The translations under genes were made by a program, and so were the position numbers. Under the pieces are notes generated by a model. That model saw only the letters and a program-made list of their open reading frames with translations, was not told the DNA's origin and made no database searches. Shown here piece by piece: positions 1 to 5,822 of a stretch of 5,822 bases of DNA (its first letter is position 1; each line of letters starts with the position of its first letter). Source of the DNA: Chryseobacterium gleum (lineage in GTDB: Bacteria; Bacteroidota; Bacteroidia; Flavobacteriales_C; GCA-002722245); NCBI GenBank assembly GCA_945903925.1, contig CAMDPJ010000150.1:1-5822 (forward strand), read 5' to 3'.

Positions 1-548
1 AAGAAGAAGAACATTGCGTAGGCTTGCGGACCAGCAGCGCCTAACTTACCGCTGGCATCGGCTAAGAAGAAGTTTTGTTTTAAGGTAGCATTGTCAGCCC
101 AAGTAGTAATGTCTCCATCTGGACCAGCGATATAAGTACTCCACTCCCAAACCTGAGAACCAACGAAGATTAAACCACCTACAACGGTAAGGGCTAACCA
201 AAAAGCAACTTTCTTTTTGTCCATACGATGACCAGCCTCAACAGCCAACACCATGGTAACAGAAGAAATAATTAAGATGAAAGTCATTAAAGCCACATAC
301 AAAAGTGGCAAGTGAGCGTGGGTACCAGGAAAGTGAGTAAACACCTGATCAGATTGAGGCCAAGACCAACCGTTTGTAACGGCTGCGTGACGGGCAAATC
401 CAAGGGAAACCAACAAACCTCCAAAAGTTAGGGCATCCGATACAAGGAAAAACCACATCATCATTTTACCATAACTCAAACTGAATGGCGATCTTCCACC
501 GCCCCAGAGAACCTTAGGTTCGATAGCTTTAGTTGCTTCTGCTGACAT
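1..548 (-). CDS. ctaE: Cytochrome c oxidase subunit III, long form (3' end outside window)
   Basis: This is an inner-membrane subunit of a heme-copper terminal oxidase. Subunit III carries no redox metal; it stabilises the catalytic subunit I and its proton uptake. The frame is open from an ATG at 546-548 to the window edge, giving 182 visible residues and no stop. The start MSAEATKAIE is followed by hydrophobic segments at about residues 30-50, 80-103 and 114-132. Family hallmarks are SSVTMVLAVEAGHR (about 95-108) and VWEW (133-136). A polar loop (about 138-175) follows, and a new hydrophobic segment starts as the window ends, so the remaining helices with the usual histidine motifs should lie beyond. 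The start codon is 9 bases after the stop of the shorter subunit III gene, in the same operon. The only leader is the A-rich AAAGAAATTTT. Subunit III membership is secure; which oxidase (caa3 or another cytochrome c oxidase) cannot be told without subunits I and II. Confidence 0.93.
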   Translation of the reverse strand, partial: MSAEATKAIEPKVLWGGGRSPFSLSYGKMMMWFFLVSDALTFGGLLVSLGFARHAAVTNGWSWPQSDQVFTHFPGTHAHLPLLYVALMTFILIISSVTMVLAVEAGHRMDKKKVAFWLALTVVGGLIFVGSQVWEWSTYIAGPDGDITTWADNATLKQNFFLADASGKLGAAGPQAYAMFFF

Positions 549-557
549 AAAATTTCT

Positions 558-1286
558 TTAAAAAAATGTTAAATAGACGAACAAAGATAACCACAAAAAA
601 TCTAAAAAATGCCAATAAATTGAACTTGTTTGCATCCCTAAATAGTTCTCTGGGGTGTATTTATTTCGTAAAGTCTTGATAAACACAAAAATAAGAGATA
701 AAATTCCTCCTAATAAATGCACGATATGGAGGCCAGAAAGTGCTACCAAGTAGCTTGCTGCCCGGTTTGATTTCTCGAAATCGAGTTTATTATTGAGCGG
801 ATTGATGCGTCCTTTGTCCATTGGATCATAAAAAAATCCGTTTTCGTATTCCAATTCAATTCCGCTTGAAAACAGTTTGTAATCTTCGCCGTATTTCCCG
901 TTTGTAATCACCATGTCGATTTTACCAGCCGTGAAGTAATTGCCTTTTGCATTTAGCTTTTCGTAACCATCTAATTGAGATTTAATAAAGAAGATGCCCA
1001 GTACTAAAGTAAGTGCGATGAATATTTTACTTAAACCCAGTTTGTTTTTCTTCATGCTCCAAACGGCGCCAAAGAAAGTTAAGCTGCTGGCTACTATAAT
1101 ATAGGTGCTAATTAAAAACTCTTGGGGTAAGGTGATTTTCACCCACATAGAGTCATTTTTTGCTACTATGTGGCCGCTGGTTAAACCAGCAAACAACATT
1201 ACAATCGACATGATGCCCAACCACACCAAAGGTTTGTGGGTTTTGCGATTCATCTCGAGTCTTTCGTCTTTAGATATTCTGCTCAT
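558..1286 (-). CDS. ctaE: Cytochrome c oxidase subunit III, short five-helix form
   Basis: A 242-residue heme-copper oxidase subunit III of the short CyoC-like class, an inner-membrane accessory subunit of the terminal oxidase. Predicted membrane segments lie at about residues 20-40, 57-77, 86-104, 178-203 and 224-242. Diagnostic features are the GLHIVHLLGG helix (185-194, with H187 and H190) and the C-terminal WHFLDFLWLSLF (225-236). The ATG at 1284-1286 overlaps the ctaB stop as ATGA, which supports this start over the internal Met12 and suggests translational coupling. No Shine-Dalgarno sequence is visible. The odd feature is a polar, charged stretch of about 70 residues (105-177) between helices 3 and 4; related short subunit III proteins of Bacteroidota that I recall have only about 20 residues there. 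It is not a degraded gene, because both flanking helices and the C-terminus are intact. It sits beside a second subunit III gene, a pairing known in this phylum. Confidence 0.93.
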   Translation of the reverse strand: MSRISKDERLEMNRKTHKPLVWLGIMSIVMLFAGLTSGHIVAKNDSMWVKITLPQEFLISTYIIVASSLTFFGAVWSMKKNKLGLSKIFIALTLVLGIFFIKSQLDGYEKLNAKGNYFTAGKIDMVITNGKYGEDYKLFSSGIELEYENGFFYDPMDKGRINPLNNKLDFEKSNRAASYLVALSGLHIVHLLGGILSLIFVFIKTLRNKYTPENYLGMQTSSIYWHFLDFLWLSLFVYLTFF

Positions 1287-2182
1287 TGTAAATATAGTAA
1301 ATCGATTAATAGTGCCAATTGAACTGCGGGTAGGTAAATGAAAGAACCAAACATTAACTTACCGGCCGATTCGTTATCACATTTTTTAAAAAGAGTATAG
1401 GCTTGCCAAGCGAAAAGTGCTCCTGCAATCAAAGCCACGATAGCGTAAAACCATCCCGCCATGCCAAAGGAACCAGGCAGTAAGCTTACCGGAATTAAAA
1501 ATAAAGCATACAATAATATTTGAAAAGCACTCTGTTTATCACGACCGCCAGGAGATGGCATCATTTTAAACCCTGCTTTTAAATAGTCGTCGTTCAATCT
1601 CCAAGCGATTGCCCAAAAGTGAGGAAATTGCCACATGAATTGAATAGCAAATACAGTTAAAGCCTGAATATTGATTTCGTTAGAATAGCCTACCCAGCCA
1701 ATGAGCGGAGGCAGTGCTCCAGGTAATGCACCCACAAAAACAGCAAAAGGAGTTTTTCTTTTAAGGGGAGTATATACTAGAGAGTAAAGGATCATGGCGA
1801 TTAAACCTAATATTCCTGTAAGTGCATTTAATTTTATCCAAAGAATGAGTACGCCAGCAATGCCCATTAAAGAGGCAAAAATTAAACCCTCAGCAATGCT
1901 CATTCTGTTTTGAGGAAGAGGACGGTTCATGGTGCGCGTCATCAATTTATCTAAATCTTTTTCAATGATTTGGTTGAATCCATTAGATGCGCCAGTCACT
2001 AAAAATCCACCTAAAGTAAGCCAGCCTAAAATTTGCCAAGTAAAATCTCCTTCAGCAGCTATGATGTAACAAATAACGGCAGAGAAAACAACCAATGATG
2101 CCAAGCGTAATTTCGCAAATTGGATATAGTCGGTAACTTTAGAGTGCCGCACAAGAGGTGATATTTCGGTGTTTTCGGCCAA
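1283..2182 (-). CDS. ctaB: Protoheme IX farnesyltransferase (heme O synthase)
   Basis: CtaB transfers a farnesyl group from farnesyl diphosphate to the vinyl group of protoheme IX, giving heme O, the precursor of heme A for cytochrome oxidases. It is a polytopic inner-membrane UbiA-superfamily prenyltransferase. The 299 residues match the family length. The first Asp-rich region is NQIIEKDLDKLMTRTMNRP (70-88); the second conserved region is QFPHFWAIAW (185-194) followed by DDYLKAGFKMMP (198-209). YTPLKRKTPFAV (137-148) and GALPGALPPLIGW (151-163) are also typical. Glu74 stands where the E. coli homologue has Asp, which I believe is common in Bacteroidota. The start chosen is a TTG at 2180-2182: an in-frame TAA lies only 9 bases upstream, and the first in-frame ATG codes for Met81, inside the active-site motif. 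The gene follows a candidate promoter and overlaps the downstream subunit III gene by 4 bases (ATGA), placing cofactor synthesis in the oxidase operon. Confidence 0.96.
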   Translation of the reverse strand: MAENTEISPLVRHSKVTDYIQFAKLRLASLVVFSAVICYIIAAEGDFTWQILGWLTLGGFLVTGASNGFNQIIEKDLDKLMTRTMNRPLPQNRMSIAEGLIFASLMGIAGVLILWIKLNALTGILGLIAMILYSLVYTPLKRKTPFAVFVGALPGALPPLIGWVGYSNEINIQALTVFAIQFMWQFPHFWAIAWRLNDDYLKAGFKMMPSPGGRDKQSAFQILLYALFLIPVSLLPGSFGMAGWFYAIVALIAGALFAWQAYTLFKKCDNESAGKLMFGSFIYLPAVQLALLIDLLYLQ

Positions 2183-2202
2183 GAAGAAAATTTAAGTTTG
2201 AG

Positions 2203-2210
2203 CAAAAGTA
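2203..2210 (-). promoter_or_regulatory. Candidate Bacteroidota -7 promoter element for the ctaB-oxidase operon
   Basis: The minus strand reads TACTTTTG here, an exact match to the TAnnTTTG element of the primary Bacteroidota sigma factor, followed by C as is often seen. It lies in the 68-base gap between the barrel-protein gene and ctaB. Transcription would start around 2197, leaving a leader of about 15 bases before the TTG start. No clear TTG-type -33 element is visible at the expected distance upstream. A short AT-rich motif can occur by chance, so the call rests mainly on its position. Confidence 0.45.
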
Positions 2211-2250
2211 ACCATAATTGTTGGAACTTGAACGAGCTAAAATGTTAAAC

Positions 2251-3876
2251 TTAATAATCGGTGTAGTAATTAAACAAAGCAGTTTTAAATCCGATATAAA
2301 AATACTGAGTATGATTACTTGCGGCAATGGTTTCTTGCGCTCTTCTCATCCACCCAGTTTCAATGCGCATGTTGGTTTTAGGGTTTACCAAAAGACTCAC
2401 TTTAATATCGGAGTAGTAAATAGAATTTTTTCTTCCTTGCGCAATGGTATGTCCGAAATCTCCATTCTCTCCGCTAATTTTTGCTTTGTTGTTATTGTAT
2501 GAAAGGAAGATATTTTGACCGTAATTGATTGTACTTGTATCTGTTCCATATTCGGCATAACTTCCGCGCACTTCAAAAAACAAACGTTTGTAGTTGTATC
2601 TCAAGAAACCTAAACCTTCTATAAAGTTAGCTCCTAGCGGATGCGCCACAGGCTGATTGAAATTACTGTAATTGCTTAAGCTGTCGTTGTGGCTAAAGGT
2701 GTAGGGTCTAACCATGTTGAACTCTAGTTGTAAGCTCAAATTCTTAACAGTAAACAAGTCGTAGACCTTTGTTCCTGCTTGAACGCCCCATTTGTTGGCC
2801 CACCAACCTTTCTCTTGTTTTACTTTGCTTAAGTTGAATTCGTCCACTAAGAGCTGCCCGTACAAATGCCATTTGTTGGTGAGTTTTACTTTTGCTGTGG
2901 CGCCTATCAAAGCGTTGTCGGAAGAGCCATTCGCGTATTCTACCGGACGCAAGAAAATAATAGGATTAAGGTACTGAAAATCGAAACCTCTGCCATTACT
3001 GCCACTCCACATAATAGTTTCGAATAAGCCGATGTTTAGCCATTGGGTAACATTATAACTCAAATAATGAGAAGAGCTAAATTTTTTAGGAAAGAGTTGG
3101 TCAAGTGCGGTAACAGCGCTAACCAATTGGGTGTAAATGTTGGTGTATTGTATTTTCCAGAATTTGGTGGTCACCTTAAAGAATGGATAGTTGAATGAGT
3201 TATCAGACAGCAAAAGTGAACGGTATCCATCTCCTATAAAGAGCTTGTCTTGTCCGAATTGAAAATTAAAGTATTTGTTCGGACTATAAGAAAGCAAAGC
3301 CGATGCGCGGTTGAAGTCGTAGCCATTTTTCTTAAACCCTTTATAACGCCCCTGTCCGGGAATGACACCACTACTTGCAACCATCGATTGCACATAAGGT
3401 AAAAGCGTAGCTTGCGATTCAAGAAAGGAGCTATTGAAAAAGAATTTGTTGCCAATTTGACCTTCTAGGTAAACACCTCTTGTGTTGGTGTAGGTAGTTT
3501 GCTGGCTCACGCTATCTTTGCCATAGGCGAAGTCGAATAGCGGATTGATTCTAATTTTAAAAGCATCACTTTTTAGCACAAATAAATCTTCATCCAGCAA
3601 CTTTTTTTCTGACCATAATGCAGCTTTGCTCCACCACGATTGACCCAATAAATAAAGATGTTTTTGTCTTTTAAATTGAGCGAACGAACTGTCGATGGTG
3701 GCGCTGTCTATATCTTGGTAGATAAACGGACGCATTCCGGTATGCGCATTGTTACTTTTAGCGTTCAGCTGTTTTTCAATAATGGAATTGTAAGAATGGT
3801 TGAGAGGAAAATATACATTTTGAGAATAGTTTGTTGAAGCAAGAAGAATGCAAATAAGGAAAAGCAATTTTTTCAT
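2251..3876 (-). CDS. Outer-membrane beta-barrel protein, Wzi/RemB-like (capsule assembly or gliding-associated)
   Basis: A 541-residue exported protein. MKKLLFLICILLASTNYSQ (1-19) is a classic signal peptide, and the rest alternates polar and aromatic residues like an outer-membrane beta-barrel, ending in a Tyr/Phe-rich tail. GQDKLFIGDGYRSLLLSDN (208-226), PVEYANGSSDNALIGATAKV (311-330) and HPLGANFIEGLGFLRYNYK (412-430) resemble proteins annotated in Bacteroidota as RemB (F. johnsoniae gliding) or as Wzi-family capsule assembly; this is from memory of the families, not a search. Wzi proteins hold capsular polysaccharide at the cell surface. The gene directly follows a sugar-phosphate transferase with a 1-base TGATG overlap, which favours a polysaccharide role. 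A TTG one codon upstream (3877-3879) could also start translation, but the ATG at 3874-3876 gives the normal MKK signal-peptide start. The barrel and export are fairly sure; the exact function is not. Confidence 0.72.
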   Translation of the reverse strand: MKKLLFLICILLASTNYSQNVYFPLNHSYNSIIEKQLNAKSNNAHTGMRPFIYQDIDSATIDSSFAQFKRQKHLYLLGQSWWSKAALWSEKKLLDEDLFVLKSDAFKIRINPLFDFAYGKDSVSQQTTYTNTRGVYLEGQIGNKFFFNSSFLESQATLLPYVQSMVASSGVIPGQGRYKGFKKNGYDFNRASALLSYSPNKYFNFQFGQDKLFIGDGYRSLLLSDNSFNYPFFKVTTKFWKIQYTNIYTQLVSAVTALDQLFPKKFSSSHYLSYNVTQWLNIGLFETIMWSGSNGRGFDFQYLNPIIFLRPVEYANGSSDNALIGATAKVKLTNKWHLYGQLLVDEFNLSKVKQEKGWWANKWGVQAGTKVYDLFTVKNLSLQLEFNMVRPYTFSHNDSLSNYSNFNQPVAHPLGANFIEGLGFLRYNYKRLFFEVRGSYAEYGTDTSTINYGQNIFLSYNNNKAKISGENGDFGHTIAQGRKNSIYYSDIKVSLLVNPKTNMRIETGWMRRAQETIAASNHTQYFYIGFKTALFNYYTDY

Positions 3877-4961
3877 CAAGAAACTTTTATTTCATTTTTC
3901 GCAGCTCTTTTCTTTAGAATTAAAGAAGGAATATAACTTAGTAAACTGCATAGCCCAATGAGTATCGATAGCATAATAACTGCATTTAAATTGGGCTGCA
4001 TAAGATACACCAATAAAATAATTAATATGTTGGCTATTACCAATATGCCAGTAGATTGTAAATGACTTAGGCCAAGGGCCAATAATTTATGGTGAATGTG
4101 ATTTTGATCGGGTTGCAAGGGAGATTTACCAGCCATCACACGTAAAGTGAAAACGCGTAAAGTATCAAAAAGAGGAACGATTAATATGCCAAAAGCTACC
4201 ACTGGCACAGAGTTGAATCGAAGTCGGGAAGCCGCAGGATTAGCATCTATAAACTTAATGGTTAAAATACCAATGATTAATCCGCTGATGAGCGATCCTG
4301 TATCGCCCATAAATATTTTTGCAGGAGTTAGGTTATAATAAAGAAATCCCAAGAGCACTGCGGCCAAAACGAAAGACAATAAAGCCCACTCTTGCTGGTA
4401 TTCGGCGCCGTTAATGAAAAACCAAAAGCCAAAGAAGGTGCTAATTACAACACCAGTAGAGGCGGCTAATCCATCAATTCCATCGATAAGGTTTAAGCCA
4501 TTCATGATGACCAAAATGGTGAAAACAGAAAGTGTGATGCTTAAAGATTCGTGAATTTGTTGGACACCCAAAAATCCGTAAAAGCCTGTTAATCTCACCT
4601 TTCCTAAAATTACAACAATAGAAACGGCAATAATTTGTCCGATCATCTTTTTCAAAGGCGCTATCATGATAATGTCGTCTTTCATTCCAATAAAAAAGAC
4701 GATGATTAAGGCGCAAGTAATGAATCTGCGTTCCAAAAATTGAGTACCCGAGAAAAGAGTAATGGCAATCATAATACCCCCAAACATGGCCAAACCGCCA
4801 AGGGTAGGAATTTTTTTCGAGTGAGATTTTCTTTCACCGGGTTCATCATATAGGTGCTTCATGTCGGCCACTCTAATGATAGATGGAATGGAGAAGATGC
4901 ACACCAAAAAAGCGGTAAGTGCGGCTAATAAAACGTATTCTGTGTTACTAATTGTTATCAT
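3876..4961 (-). CDS. wecA: Polyprenyl-phosphate GlcNAc-1-phosphate transferase, WecA/TagO type
   Basis: A 361-residue polytopic inner-membrane enzyme of the MraY/WecA (glycosyltransferase 4, PF00953) family. It transfers a HexNAc-1-phosphate from its UDP-sugar to undecaprenyl phosphate, the first membrane step in making a lipid-linked glycan. Visible motifs, in order, are the EPGERKSHSKKIPTLGG region (40-56), the catalytic DD pair (95-96) with the following KK/Q, NGLNLIDGIDGLA (154-166, with D160 and D163), FMGDTGS (217-223, D220) and PDQNHIHH (284-291). The HIHH form marks the WecA/TagO/WbpL branch rather than MraY, so this is not the peptidoglycan enzyme. The exact sugar (GlcNAc, QuiNAc or FucNAc) cannot be read from sequence. 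About ten hydrophobic segments fit the family. The ATG at 4959-4961 is preceded by AAAGGA. A partial glycosyltransferase lies upstream and a Wzi/RemB-like barrel gene overlaps its stop, forming a surface-glycan cluster. Confidence 0.9.
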   Translation of the reverse strand: MITISNTEYVLLAALTAFLVCIFSIPSIIRVADMKHLYDEPGERKSHSKKIPTLGGLAMFGGIMIAITLFSGTQFLERRFITCALIIVFFIGMKDDIIMIAPLKKMIGQIIAVSIVVILGKVRLTGFYGFLGVQQIHESLSITLSVFTILVIMNGLNLIDGIDGLAASTGVVISTFFGFWFFINGAEYQQEWALLSFVLAAVLLGFLYYNLTPAKIFMGDTGSLISGLIIGILTIKFIDANPAASRLRFNSVPVVAFGILIVPLFDTLRVFTLRVMAGKSPLQPDQNHIHHKLLALGLSHLQSTGILVIANILIILLVYLMQPNLNAVIMLSILIGLCSLLSYIPSLILKKRAAKNEIKVS

Positions 4962-4962
4962 G

Positions 4963-4968
4963 TCCTTT
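4963..4968 (-). promoter_or_regulatory. Shine-Dalgarno-like AAAGGA unusually close to the wecA start
   Basis: The minus strand carries AAAGGA separated by a single base from the ATG at 4959-4961. Other genes here show no clear Shine-Dalgarno sequence, as is usual in Bacteroidota. The spacing is shorter than the typical 5-9 bases, so it may be a chance purine run. No better start codon lies downstream at normal spacing. Confidence 0.3.
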
Positions 4969-4996
4969 CGTCGCGTAAAAATATCAAATTAAAGCG

Positions 4997-5025
4997 CAAA
5001 TCAAAATTTAAAAGGCAGTTGCAAG
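4997..5025 (-). promoter_or_regulatory. Weak candidate promoter upstream of wecA
   Basis: In the 71-base gap before wecA the minus strand has CTTG (5022-5025), then about 17 bases, then TTGATTTG (4997-5004). The latter differs from the Bacteroidota -7 consensus TAnnTTTG at one position and is followed by C. Predicted transcription would start near 4991 with a leader of about 30 bases. The region is very AT-rich, so near-matches are expected by chance. The gene may instead be read through from the glycosyltransferase. Confidence 0.25.
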
Positions 5026-5046
5026 AGTTACTTTAGTTTAACTCTT
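5023..5046 (-). terminator. Hairpin spanning the glycosyltransferase stop codon; weak terminator candidate
   Basis: A perfect 8-base inverted repeat (AAGAGTTA and TAACTCTT, arms at 5023-5030 and 5039-5046) flanks an 8-base loop. On the minus strand it begins inside the last codons of the glycosyltransferase and includes its TAA stop. The stem has only three G/C pairs, and the first T-run (TTTT) begins about 8 bases after it rather than at once, so it does not match a strong intrinsic terminator. It could slow or partly end transcription, or protect the 3' end of the message. Confidence 0.3.
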
Positions 5047-5822
5047 TAAGATGCGATAGCATTTTGGCGGCTAGTTTTTGGCGGTCGTATTCTTTCACTA
5101 ATTCTTCGCATCCTTTCTGAAACTTTTGGTAGAGTACGGTGTCGTTTTTCATTTCGTACAAGCAATTGAGAAATGATTCTTTGTTTTCTGGAATAAAACA
5201 GAGTCCGGCATTAAACCCTTCAATAATCCCTTTCGATTCGCCTTCAACACCCAGTAGAATAGGTTTTTTCATGGCTGCCGACTCAAATATTTTTGAGGGA
5301 ATAACGGTTTTAAAAGTATCGGAACGTTTGAGATGAACGAGCGCTACATCTATAATAGATACGTAGTCGATTACTACATTTTTAGGAGCATTATCTAAGA
5401 ACAGCAAGTTTTTAATGTTTTTTTCTTCAGCAATTTTAAGCAGTTTTTGTTTTTCTGCACCTTCACCCATGAATAGAAAATGGATATTGTCTTCTTCGGT
5501 TTCTTTGATGAAATCGAAAAAGAAATCTAGTTTATGTGCCATGCCGTGTGTGCCAATGTAGCCTACAATAAATTTGCCTTCAAGGCCATGTTCTTTCAGT
5601 AGTTCGGCACATTTGTCTTTGGGTTGAAAGAGGCCGAGATTCGCCCCATTTTTAACCACATGAATTTTCTTTTCGTCAATACCTCTGCTGGCAATATTTT
5701 TCTTGAAGGCTTCGGTAACCGTAATAATTTGATCGGCTCTTCGGTACAAAAACATTTCTAACCTTTCTAAAGAGCGATATATTCTGCTGCTTTCGTCCAT
5801 GGCGCTAACGGCTTTAATAGAT
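5033..5822 (-). CDS. Family-4 glycosyltransferase, WbuB-like (5' end outside window)
   Basis: This is the C-terminal part of a GT-B fold glycosyltransferase (GT4) that adds a sugar from a nucleotide donor to a growing, probably lipid-linked, surface glycan at the cytoplasmic membrane face. The frame stays open to the window edge, giving 262 visible residues, so the ATG at 5798-5800 is internal. The first residues, SIKAVSAM, match the conserved stretch that follows a DLWP motif in WbuB-like enzymes. Next come ITVTEAFKKN (33-42), the domain-linker motif VVKNGANLGLF (55-65), the donor-domain start VGYIGTHGMAH (86-96), MGEGAEKQKL (118-127) and FKTVIPSKIFESAAMKKP (170-187). Family members are about 400 residues, so some 140 are missing. 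Thr172 occupies the first Glu position of the usual E-x7-E motif while Glu180 is kept; I recall similar TVIPSKIFE forms in relatives. It ends 71 bases before wecA on the same strand. Donor and acceptor sugars cannot be inferred. Confidence 0.9.
   Translation of the reverse strand, partial: SIKAVSAMDESSRIYRSLERLEMFLYRRADQIITVTEAFKKNIASRGIDEKKIHVVKNGANLGLFQPKDKCAELLKEHGLEGKFIVGYIGTHGMAHKLDFFFDFIKETEEDNIHFLFMGEGAEKQKLLKIAEEKNIKNLLFLDNAPKNVVIDYVSIIDVALVHLKRSDTFKTVIPSKIFESAAMKKPILLGVEGESKGIIEGFNAGLCFIPENKESFLNCLYEMKNDTVLYQKFQKGCEELVKEYDRQKLAAKMLSHLKELN

Noticed and set aside
1..11. Short GAA repeat at the window edge as a possible microsatellite
   Set aside because: It encodes a run of Phe in a membrane segment of the subunit III gene and fits that reading frame.
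1105..1341. Plus-strand open frame of 78 codons
   Set aside because: It lies antisense across the start of the subunit III gene and the end of ctaB, both strongly supported; the translation has no recognisable features.
2139..2502. Open frames on both strands around the end of the barrel-protein gene and the start of ctaB (minus 2139-2327, plus 2218-2502)
   Set aside because: They overlap the two real genes in other frames and have no domain, credible start context or membrane or signal pattern.
2792..2977. Plus-strand open frame of 61 codons, and a minus-strand one at 3234-3455
   Set aside because: Both are wholly inside the barrel-protein gene in other frames and look like chance translations.
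3877..3879. TTG as the start of the barrel-protein gene (giving a TTGA overlap)
   Set aside because: The adjacent ATG gives a standard MKK signal-peptide start and a TGATG overlap; TTG adds one residue and no advantage.
4147..4716. Open frames in other frames within the wecA-type gene (plus 4147-4338, minus 4474-4716)
   Set aside because: The wecA-type frame carries all the family motifs in this stretch; these are shadows of it.
5139..5336. Plus-strand open frame of 65 codons
   Set aside because: It is antisense to the conserved donor-binding domain of the glycosyltransferase.
5798..5800. ATG as the true start of the glycosyltransferase
   Set aside because: The frame continues open to the window edge with family-like residues (SIKAVSA), and the protein would lack its entire N-terminal domain.

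Overview
The window is a compact stretch of bacterial chromosome in which every recognisable gene lies on the minus strand. Base composition looks moderately AT-rich, and codon use looks uniform by eye. Several features point to Bacteroidota, probably a flavobacterial or sphingobacterial-type aerobe. These are the ctaB - short subunit III - long subunit III order of the oxidase genes, a Wzi/RemB-like outer-membrane protein of a type common in that phylum, mostly absent Shine-Dalgarno sequences, and an exact TAnnTTTG promoter element ahead of ctaB. I cannot name a genus.

In transcription order (high to low coordinates) there are two modules. The first, about 5822 to 2251, handles cell-surface glycans. 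It holds a family-4 glycosyltransferase whose 5' end lies outside the window, a WecA/TagO-type polyprenyl-phosphate sugar-1-phosphate transferase, and an outer-membrane beta-barrel protein of the Wzi/RemB type. The last two are joined by a TGATG stop/start overlap. A likely reading is that the transferase loads the first sugar phosphate onto the lipid carrier, the glycosyltransferase extends it, and the barrel protein acts at the outer surface in retaining or organising the polymer, or in surface adhesion and motility.

The second module, about 2210 to 1, serves aerobic respiration. It holds ctaB (heme O synthase), a short five-helix cytochrome c oxidase subunit III gene overlapping ctaB by ATGA, and a second, longer subunit III gene 9 bases further on that runs off the window. 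CtaB makes the farnesylated heme needed by the oxidase whose membrane subunits follow. A 68-base gap separates the modules and carries the candidate promoter for the respiratory operon.

No RNA genes, insertion sequences, CRISPR arrays or phage-like genes were seen, and no stretch above 300 bases lacks a gene. I see no new defence or mobile system. The points most worth a second look are an unusually long predicted loop in the short subunit III, the translational coupling of the sugar-phosphate transferase to the barrel protein, and the TTG start of ctaB.
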